A stretch of DNA of 11,414 nt. Origin: Actinomycetota bacterium (GTDB taxonomy: Bacteria; Actinomycetota; UBA4738; HRBIN12). The notes beneath the pieces were generated by a model. The model was not told where the DNA came from and did not search any database. It worked only from the letters and a program-made list of their open reading frames with translations. Each line of letters opens with the position of its first letter. Position 1 is the stretch's first letter. The stretch spans positions 1 to 11,414 of the forward strand of contig VAYX01000091.1 in assembly GCA_005885325.1 (NCBI GenBank), read 5' to 3'. The position numbers and the translations under genes were made by a program. Of this stretch, positions 7,582-11,414 are shown one piece after another.

Positions 7582-7716
7582 ATGGAGCCAGTGATCTGGG
7601 TCCTCGTCGGGGTGGTGGGCGTCATGCTGCTGGTGTTCCTGTTCAGGAGCGCCAGGGGGCGTCCGACCGGCGCCGCGCCGCGCCGGGGTTGGCGGCGCCG
7701 ACCGTATTGGCGGTAG
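7582..7716 (+). CDS. 44-residue single-span membrane peptide with Arg-rich tail
   Basis: A short gene of 44 codons plus TAG (7714-7716). AGGAGG (7571-7576) lies 5 nt before the ATG, a strong ribosome site. The N-terminus MEPVIW runs into one hydrophobic helix at about 4-20 (Val/Leu/Gly-rich), followed by a basic tail rich in Arg, Gly and Trp that ends GWRRRPYWR. The positive tail predicts N-out/C-in topology by the positive-inside rule. I do not recognise a family; small hydrophobic stress peptides with this layout are common but function is unknown. The ribosome site, the promoter-like element upstream and the terminator hairpin just downstream together argue for a real gene. It follows the phosphatase by 71 nt on the same strand. 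Confidence 0.65.
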   Translation: MEPVIWVLVGVVGVMLLVFLFRSARGRPTGAAPRRGWRRRPYWR

Positions 7717-7758
7717 CATCCGACCTCGGTCGTCGATGCCAAGGCGAAACGTTCCGAA

Positions 7759-7802
7759 GTGCCGGAGGTTCACGCGCGCTCGTCGCGCGTGAACCCCGGC
7801 AC
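7759..7802. terminator. Long bulged hairpin terminator between convergent genes
   Basis: GTGCCGG (7759-7765) pairs with CCGGCAC (7796-7802); after a one-base bulge (A7766), GGTTCACGCGCG (7767-7778) pairs with CGCGCGTGAACC (7784-7795) around a 5-nt loop. That makes 19 bp. It lies 42 nt after the stop of the 44-aa gene. It also contains the stop codon and last codons of the convergent two-span membrane gene (stop at 7770-7772). Confidence 0.8.
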
Positions 7803-8105
7803 GTCTCGGTCTGTCCGTGCCGGATCCTCGGGTTCACGCCCCGGCGGCGGAGACCCCAGGGCGGACATGCCTGAAAGCACCAAGGAGAAGAGCACGCCGA
7901 ACACCAGCCCCGCCACCGTTGTCCCCCACACCGCCTGCGAGCCCGGCTGAAAGATCAGCACTCCCGCCAGCACTCCCACGGCTGTCCCGACCGCGGCACC
8001 GATCAGCGTTCCAATGAGGACACGCCTACCCATGCGTCGAACGAACCAACCTTGCCTTTGGTCGCCCACACCGTTCATCGCTGTGTCATGCCGGAGGTCT
8101 CGCAT
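7770..8105 (-). CDS. Two-span membrane protein of unknown function
   Basis: A 111-residue protein. After a polar basic N-terminus (RRMGRR at about 23-28) come two hydrophobic helices at about 29-52 (Gly/Ala/Val-rich) and 59-83, then a charged, Pro-rich C-terminal tail (Asp, Glu, Arg). The basic residues before helix 1 suggest both ends face the cytoplasm. I do not recognise the family; the glycine-rich first helix recalls small glycine-zipper membrane proteins, a loose likeness. The ATG at 8105 has AAGGAGG 7 nt upstream. A longer in-frame start at 8237 is rejected because it precedes the predicted promoter at 8153-8177. It lies on the same strand as the upstream rsbV-rsbW pair but is separated from it by a terminator hairpin, so it is probably its own unit. 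Confidence 0.75.
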   Translation of the reverse strand: MRDLRHDTAMNGVGDQRQGWFVRRMGRRVLIGTLIGAAVGTAVGVLAGVLIFQPGSQAVWGTTVAGLVFGVLFSLVLSGMSALGSPPPGREPEDPARTDRDVPGFTRDERA

Positions 8106-8152
8106 GTCGCTCCCTCCTTCGAGAACGGGGCATGTCTGCTCAATACTCCTCA

Positions 8153-8177
8153 ATACCCGCTGCTCCTTTCGATACAC
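8153..8177 (-). promoter_or_regulatory. SigF/SigB-like promoter for the two-span membrane protein
   Basis: On the minus strand the -35 is GTGT (8174-8177, one mismatch) and the -10 is GGGTAT (8153-8158, full match), spacer 15 nt. The predicted start near 8146 leaves a leader of about 40 nt with a good Shine-Dalgarno. The spacer is one base shorter than at the other sites in this window. Confidence 0.45.
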
Positions 8178-8240
8178 GCCGCCCAAGGTACGGATCGACC
8201 GATCCGTTGCGCGCACAGGGCCGAATCGGTCAAACACAGG

Positions 8241-8265
8241 TCACCCCGCTCAGGGAGCGGGGTGA
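8241..8265 (-). terminator. Hairpin terminator of the rsbV-rsbW pair
   Basis: TCACCCCGCTC (8241-8251) pairs perfectly with GAGCGGGGTGA (8255-8265) around a 3-nt loop, an 11-bp stem. On the minus strand it lies about 100 nt beyond the stop of the anti-sigma gene and before the next promoter on that strand; a short TGTTTG stretch follows it. The 100-nt gap is longer than usual. Confidence 0.6.
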
Positions 8266-8368
8266 TCCGCCTTTGCGAGCAACCGAAGCAACTGAGTCAC
8301 CTCACCGTTTACCCAACGCGGTCACCAGGTAGACCACGGGTCGAAAGGTTTTCACGAGCCGGCGAGCG

Positions 8369-8806
8369 TCAGGCTTCGCCCGGACCCGCAGATGGGACCG
8401 TGAACCGGACGACGCGAGTCCCAGAACCCTGATCGCTTTGGGCATCCGGGAAGAGAGCCCGGATGAGCTGCAACCGGTAGATCGGGACGAGCTCGGACCC
8501 TTCGGGGAGCGGGGCTGCACCCCCTGGCCGCAGGGAGCTGCTCGTCACCTCCACCGCGATCCCAGCGGAATGGAGCGACAGGGCAACCCGGATCGATCCG
8601 GCCTCCCCGGCCTCCATCGCCTCGGCGCACGCCTCCGACACGGCGAGCCGGAGATCGTCCGTCAGCTCCTCCGGCAGGCCCGCATGGCGAGCCACCGTTG
8701 CGGCGAAATACCGCACCGTGCCGACGAAGGCGGGGTCGGCGGGGATGGCGAGCGAAACCGTCGAGCTGTCGGCGTCGACCCGATCGGTCGCGCGCTGGGC
8801 GGCCAT
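8369..8806 (-). CDS. rsbW: RsbW-like anti-sigma factor (HATPase_c_2 fold, degenerate)
   Basis: A 145-residue protein with the layout of GHKL anti-sigma kinases: a leading strand (VSLAIPADP, 17-25), a helix, then the N-box region LTDDLRLAVSEACAEAM (48-64), strands (IRVALSL, IAVEVTS) and a C-terminal helix (YRLQLIRALFP, 110-120) before a last strand. By family it would hold the sigma factor or a STAS protein. The N-box Glu58 is kept, but the Mg-ATP-binding Asn of SEACTNA-type boxes is Glu62. No DxGxG (G1) box follows IAVEV; the place is taken by a Ser/Pro/Gly stretch. ATP binding or kinase activity is therefore doubtful. Its start lies 5 nt beyond the STAS stop, with GGAGGA inside the STAS gene, so the two are translationally coupled. 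The fold call is good; the target is inferred. Confidence 0.8.
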   Translation of the reverse strand: MAAQRATDRVDADSSTVSLAIPADPAFVGTVRYFAATVARHAGLPEELTDDLRLAVSEACAEAMEAGEAGSIRVALSLHSAGIAVEVTSSSLRPGGAAPLPEGSELVPIYRLQLIRALFPDAQSDQGSGTRVVRFTVPSAGPGEA

Positions 8807-8811
8807 AGCGC

Positions 8812-9150
8812 TCAGCGTCCTCCGGTGGCTTCGCCGACGGAGCGGTGTGTGGGGAATACCTTGTCCAACCCGGTGATGCCGAGGACCTTCTGGACGGACC
8901 CCTCCCTAAAGACGAGCGCCATCTCCCCACCTCGCTCCCTGGCGCGTTTCAGCCCGGCGACGAGGACGCCGAGCCCGCTCGAATCCATGAAGCTCACGTT
9001 GTTGAGATCGACAACGATCCGGTTCTCGCCCTCCTCGGTGACTCGCGTGATGGCGTCGCGAAGTTGCGAGGACGTGTACAGATCCACCTCACCTTGGACC
9101 TCGAGCACGGCCCAGCCGTTCTCGTTCCGAGATCCGAGCACCAGATCCAT
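8812..9150 (-). CDS. rsbV: STAS-domain anti-sigma factor antagonist (RsbV/SpoIIAA-like)
   Basis: A 112-residue single STAS domain. It shows a first strand pair (WAVLEVQGEVDLYTSSQL, 13-30) and the hallmark FMDSSGLGVLV (54-64), where Ser58 aligns with the phosphorylated Ser58 of SpoIIAA; the C-terminal helix is SVQKVLGITGLDKVF. By family, the unphosphorylated form binds the RsbW-like partner and releases the sigma factor; phosphorylation blocks this, and a SpoIIE-type phosphatase (here 5066-7510) reverses it. The ATG at 9150 follows GGAGG by 8 nt. A longer frame from 9306 is rejected because the extra N-terminus is not STAS-like and would cover the intergenic promoters. First gene of a two-gene unit with the anti-sigma protein. 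Confidence 0.9.
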   Translation of the reverse strand: MDLVLGSRNENGWAVLEVQGEVDLYTSSQLRDAITRVTEEGENRIVVDLNNVSFMDSSGLGVLVAGLKRARERGGEMALVFREGSVQKVLGITGLDKVFPTHRSVGEATGGR

Positions 9151-9203
9151 GGCCCTCACCTCCACTCGTCTCGTCGCTCGCCGGCAGGACGTTCGGGTGC
9201 GCC

Positions 9204-9230
9204 AGTATAGGGATGGGCTGTCGCTGCCAA
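9204..9230 (-). promoter_or_regulatory. Possible housekeeping-type promoter for rsbV-rsbW
   Basis: On the minus strand TTGGCA (9225-9230) and TATACT (9204-9209) resemble -35/-10 of the primary sigma factor, but the spacer is 15 nt, shorter than the ideal 17. It lies 54 nt before the ATG. No SigF-type element was found in this direction, so the pair may be expressed constitutively. Confidence 0.35.
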
Positions 9231-9237
9231 CGCTCGA

Positions 9238-9263
9238 GTTTGGCCCGCCACTCGACGCGGTAC
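9238..9263 (+). promoter_or_regulatory. SigF/SigB-like promoter for the DUF6328 gene
   Basis: The -35 is GTTT (9238-9241) and the -10 is CGGTAC (9258-9263), spacer 16 nt. The -10 departs from GGGTAT at two positions. The predicted start near 9270 leaves about 28 nt before the GTG at 9298, the same leader length as at other sites here. Confidence 0.45.
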
Positions 9264-9297
9264 ACATGTCGAACCATCGACGAAGGCGAGGCTCCCT

Positions 9298-9777
9298 GTG
9301 GCACAACGATCCGGCGGCACCCAGGAACGAGAGGATCCCAAGCAGCGCCGTGACCGCGAGCTGATCGAGCTGCTCAACGAGCTCCGCGTCGCGCTTCCCG
9401 GTGTGCAGGTTCTCTTCGCGTTCCTCCTCACCATGCCGCTCACCCAGCGGTTCGGCGACCTGACCAACACACAGCGCGTTCTGTACTTCGCCACGCTGCT
9501 ATCGACGGCCATCGCCACGGCCTTCCTCATGACGCCCACGGCCTACCACCGCCTTCGTTTCCGGGAGGCCGACAAGGAACACCTGCTGCGGGTGGGCAAC
9601 CGGGCCGCCGTGACGGGCCTCGCCCTCACGATCGTCTCGGTTGGCGGTGCCGTGTTCCTGATCGCCGATCTCCTCTACCACTCGGCCCTCGCGAGCCTGT
9701 TCGCGGGGGCGGTGACGGCCGTGTACGTCTCTCTATGGTTCGGGATTGCGCTGCTCCAACGGGTCAGGGACGAGTAG
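9298..9777 (+). CDS. DUF6328 family four-span membrane protein
   Basis: A 159-residue integral membrane protein. The N-terminal 20 residues are charged, followed by ELLNELRVALPGVQVLFAFL (read at 24-43), the family signature as I recall it. Hydrophobic spans lie at about 34-49, 60-80, 102-124 and 131-153. The loop PTAYHRLRFREADKEHLLR (80-98) between spans 2 and 3 is the most conserved-looking polar part. The molecular function of DUF6328 is unknown. The GTG start has GAGG 6 nt upstream and lies about 28 nt after a predicted SigF-type start site. It is flanked by two STAS genes transcribed from the other strand. The family match is from memory of the motif; no search was possible. Confidence 0.8.
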   Translation: MAQRSGGTQEREDPKQRRDRELIELLNELRVALPGVQVLFAFLLTMPLTQRFGDLTNTQRVLYFATLLSTAIATAFLMTPTAYHRLRFREADKEHLLRVGNRAAVTGLALTIVSVGGAVFLIADLLYHSALASLFAGAVTAVYVSLWFGIALLQRVRDE

Positions 9778-9832
9778 CCGGTACCCATGCCCGGGGTTCG
9801 CCAAACTCGCTTGGATCGTTCCCGGGGACCCG

Positions 9833-10183
9833 TCAGCGCTCGGGCGAAGGATGCGCCAACAGGGACGGATGGTCCACGAACTCCAGCCTGGATTGGAGGT
9901 TCGTGAGCTCGAACACCCGCTGGACCCGCTCGGGTCCCCGGACCAGGACGAGGCGGCGGCCCGCCGTCTCGGCCCGAATGGCGGCGCCGAGGATCAGGCG
10001 CAGGCCGCTCGAGTCGAGGAACGATACCTGGCGCAGGTCGATCAGGATGACCGAGGGCCCTTCCGCCTCGGCACTTCGGATCCGGGCCTCGATCTCGTCC
10101 GCCGACGCGATGTCCACGTCACCGTCGAGGGGAACCTCCACCAGCTCCGTGCGGGACGTGTCCTCCGTCCCAGCGCCGCTCAT
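9833..10183 (-). CDS. rsbV: Second STAS-domain anti-sigma factor antagonist
   Basis: A 116-residue STAS protein with LVEVPLDGDVDIASADEI (14-31) as the first strands and VSFLDSSGLRLIL (53-65) as the phospho-acceptor loop; Ser59 is the expected target. The C-terminal helix is ERVQRVFELTNL. Sequence differs well from the first STAS protein, so this is not a recent duplication. It is divergent from the rsbW-sigF operon, which suggests it is the cognate antagonist of that anti-sigma protein. The ATG at 10183 has only a weak GGTGAT ribosome site, and an in-frame TGA two codons upstream fixes the 5' limit. A hairpin lies just upstream at 10198-10222. Convergent with the DUF6328 gene, 55 nt apart, with no clear terminator in the gap. 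Confidence 0.9.
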   Translation of the reverse strand: MSGAGTEDTSRTELVEVPLDGDVDIASADEIEARIRSAEAEGPSVILIDLRQVSFLDSSGLRLILGAAIRAETAGRRLVLVRGPERVQRVFELTNLQSRLEFVDHPSLLAHPSPER

Positions 10184-10197
10184 GCGCCATCACCGCC

Positions 10198-10222
10198 GGG
10201 CGACCAGGCCTTCCGGTCGCCC
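10198..10222 (-). promoter_or_regulatory. Hairpin in the leader of the second STAS gene
   Basis: GGGCGACC (10198-10205) pairs with GGTCGCCC (10215-10222) around a 9-nt loop. On the minus strand it ends 14 nt before the ATG of the STAS gene, and its loop holds GGAAGG, a Shine-Dalgarno-like sequence. It may affect translation or may be structural noise in GC-rich DNA. Confidence 0.35.
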
Positions 10223-10317
10223 TCCAGGCTGAGGCACGGGGCACCGCTCACTCGGTTCAGGACTCCTCAGGATAGCCCGCGAACGTCACGCGCGGCCCGA
10301 ACCGGCGCACGAACCTG

Positions 10318-10343
10318 GTTTCGGCAGCGAACTGAGCGGGTAC
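10318..10343 (+). promoter_or_regulatory. SigF/SigB-like autoregulatory promoter of rsbW-sigF
   Basis: The -35 is GTTT (10318-10321) and the -10 is GGGTAC (10338-10343), spacer 16 nt. The predicted start near 10350 leaves about 23 nt before the TTG at 10373. SigB and SigF operons in other bacteria are known to be transcribed by their own sigma factor, so a positive feedback loop is likely. The -10 lies in an imperfect inverted repeat at 10334-10348. Confidence 0.65.
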
Positions 10344-10372
10344 CGCTCCGCCCCGAGAGGGAGGACCTACCA

Positions 10373-10786
10373 TTGGCGATGATGAACGCCCCCGCTGACT
10401 CCGACGTCGTCGTGACCGTGCCCTCGCAGGCGGCCTTCGTTCACGTCCTGCGGTCCATCGCGGCGAGCGTCGCCGCTCGTATCGACCTTCCCGTGGACGA
10501 CATCGACGACCTTCGGATGGCCGTCGACGAGGCCAGCTCGCAGCTGCTCATGTTGGTACCGAGCGCCGGGACGCTCACGCTTCGGCTGCGCGCGATCGAC
10601 GGAGGGGTCGAGGCGGTCGTGTCGGTGGACGGATCCGCGCCGGCCGATTGGCCGCCGCCGGCGTTCCTCGACTCACTCGCCTGGAACGTGCTCTCCGGGC
10701 TGAGCGACGAGCTCGCCTTCGAGTTGCCCGGTGGCGCCCCGGCGATCCGCGTGATGAAGCGATCCTCCGCGTCGAGCGGGGCGTGA
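10373..10786 (+). CDS. rsbW: RsbW-like anti-sigma factor upstream of sigF (degenerate HATPase)
   Basis: A 137-residue protein with the RsbW layout: first strand VVVTVPSQ (12-19), a long helix, IDDLRMAVDEASSQLL (44-59) at the N-box, strands LTLRLRAI and VEAVVSVDG, then a C-terminal helix (FLDSLAWNVLSGL) and strand (AIRVMKR). Its place directly before the sigma gene makes it the likely direct inhibitor of that sigma factor. As in the other RsbW-like protein, the N-box Glu is kept (Glu53) but the Asn is lost (Gln57), and only a vestige of a G1 box (VDGSAP) remains. Start: TTG at 10373 has GGGAGG 8 nt upstream; ATG at 10379 or 10382 is also possible. Its TGA overlaps the GTG of the sigma gene by 4 nt. 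It is fully distinct in sequence from the 8369-8806 protein. Confidence 0.8.
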   Translation: MAMMNAPADSDVVVTVPSQAAFVHVLRSIAASVAARIDLPVDDIDDLRMAVDEASSQLLMLVPSAGTLTLRLRAIDGGVEAVVSVDGSAPADWPPPAFLDSLAWNVLSGLSDELAFELPGGAPAIRVMKRSSASSGA

Positions 10787-11414
10787 GCGTGGCGTCGTCC
10801 AGCGACGAGGGACGTTCCGAGGAACGCGTCGCCGAACTCTTCGGGCAACTGCCCGATCGGGAGGCGCGAGAGGAGCTCGTTCGGATCTATCAGCCGCTTG
10901 CCGAGTACCTGGCGAGGAAGTTCTCCGGCCGAGGCGAGCAGGTCGAGGACCTCGTTCAGGTGGCCATGATCGGCTTGCTGAACGCGATCGACCGCTTCGA
11001 TCCCGGCCGCGAGGTCCAGTTCCCCACCTACGCGGCGGTCACGATCATCGGAGAGCTCAAGCGGCACTTCCGGGACAAGGGGTGGGCCGTTCGGGTCCCC
11101 CGGCGCCTCCAGGAGACCGGGCTTCGGGTCAGCCGGGCCATGGGCGAGCTGTGGCAGGAGCTGGGACGTTCACCCACGGTCAAGGAGCTGGCGGCTCGGC
11201 TGGACCTTCAGGAGGAAGAGATCCTCGAGGCCATCGAGGCCATGCAGGCCTACTCCGCGACGTCGCTCGAGGCACCGGTCGGTGACGAGGGCCCCACCCA
11301 TGCAGAGCTCCTCACCCAGGACGACGAGTCGCTGGAGCTGCTGGAAGCATGGGCAAGCATCGCACCCAAGCTCAAGGAGCTGCCCGCCCGGGAACGAAGG
11401 ATCCTGTACCTCCG
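10783..11414 (+). CDS. sigF: SigF/SigB-family alternative sigma factor, 3'-truncated
   Basis: The frame opens with GTG at 10783 (overlapping the preceding TGA as GTGA) and stays open to the window end, 210 full residues; GTG at 10789 is also possible. Region 2 is clear: LVRIYQPLAEYLARKF (32-47), EDLVQVAMIGLLNAIDRFDP (55-74), then FPTYAAVTIIGELKRHFRDKGW (80-101, read in parts), the typical 2.3/2.4 block of SigB/SigF/SigG factors. PRRLQE begins region 3, with SPTVKELAARLDL (130-142) as its HTH-like part. ELPARERRILYLR opens region 4; the 4.2 recognition helix lies outside the window, with roughly 45-60 residues missing. By family it directs general stress or developmental transcription from GTTT/GGGTA promoters, of which seven candidates occur here. 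Confidence 0.93.
   Translation, partial: MSVASSSDEGRSEERVAELFGQLPDREAREELVRIYQPLAEYLARKFSGRGEQVEDLVQVAMIGLLNAIDRFDPGREVQFPTYAAVTIIGELKRHFRDKGWAVRVPRRLQETGLRVSRAMGELWQELGRSPTVKELAARLDLQEEEILEAIEAMQAYSATSLEAPVGDEGPTHAELLTQDDESLELLEAWASIAPKLKELPARERRILYL

Noticed and set aside
8106..8237. Longer start for the two-span membrane protein at 8237
   Set aside because: The extension lacks membrane or domain character, precedes the predicted promoter, and ATG 8105 has AAGGAGG at 7 nt.
9151..9306. N-terminal extension of the first STAS protein to an ATG at 9306
   Set aside because: The extra 52 residues are not STAS-like, cover both intergenic promoters and overlap the DUF6328 start; ATG 9150 has a proper ribosome site.
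9778..9832. Terminator between the DUF6328 gene and the second STAS gene from two CCCGGGG words
   Set aside because: Only about 6 bp can pair across a loop of more than 20 nt, too weak to call.

Overview
The window is GC-rich, uses GTG and TTG starts, and carries Gly-Ala-Arg-Pro-rich proteins. It holds a SigF/SigB-type sigma factor with its regulators, a class A penicillin-binding protein with a Pro/Thr/Ser tail, a DUF6328 membrane protein and a CsbD protein. This fits a soil-type Actinomycetota, possibly a deep-branching or uncultured lineage. The phylum call is inference from gene content and base composition; no rRNA is present.

Layout. (1) 1-2036 (+): 3' part of a large AAA/TPR signalling ATPase, cut by the window edge. 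(2) 2075-2293 (-): a 72-residue putative zinc-binding protein. (3) 2511-4604 (+): a bifunctional class A PBP, ended by a perfect 16-bp hairpin. (4) 4666-4908 (-): CsbD-like stress protein. (5) 5066-7510 (+): PAS-PAS-PAS-GAF-SpoIIE phosphatase. (6) 7582-7716 (+): 44-residue single-span membrane peptide. (7) 7770-8105 (-): two-span membrane protein. (8) 8369-9150 (-): STAS antagonist plus RsbW-like anti-sigma pair. (9) 9298-9777 (+): DUF6328 membrane protein. (10) 9833-10183 (-): second STAS antagonist. (11) 10373-11414 (+): second RsbW-like protein overlapping by 4 nt a SigF-type sigma factor that runs off the window.

How it works together. Regions 5, 8, 10 and 11 hold all parts of a partner-switching general stress system: sensor phosphatase, two RsbV-like antagonists, two RsbW-like anti-sigma factors and the sigma factor. 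The other small genes look like its regulon. By eye, seven transcription units carry a SigF/SigB-like promoter, GTTT-N16-GGGTA or a close variant, at a sensible distance from the start codon: the zinc protein, the PBP, CsbD, the 44-aa peptide, the two-span protein, DUF6328 and the rsbW-sigF operon itself. I saw no such site ahead of the phosphatase or the two STAS genes. The window therefore reads as a compact stress locus with regulator and targets interleaved. Both RsbW-like proteins have lost the N-box Asn and a recognisable G1 box, so whether they act as kinases is open.

No tRNA, rRNA, CRISPR array, insertion sequence or phage gene was seen. No gene-free stretch exceeds 300 bases; the longest, 8106-8368, holds a promoter, a terminator hairpin and a possible antisense promoter.
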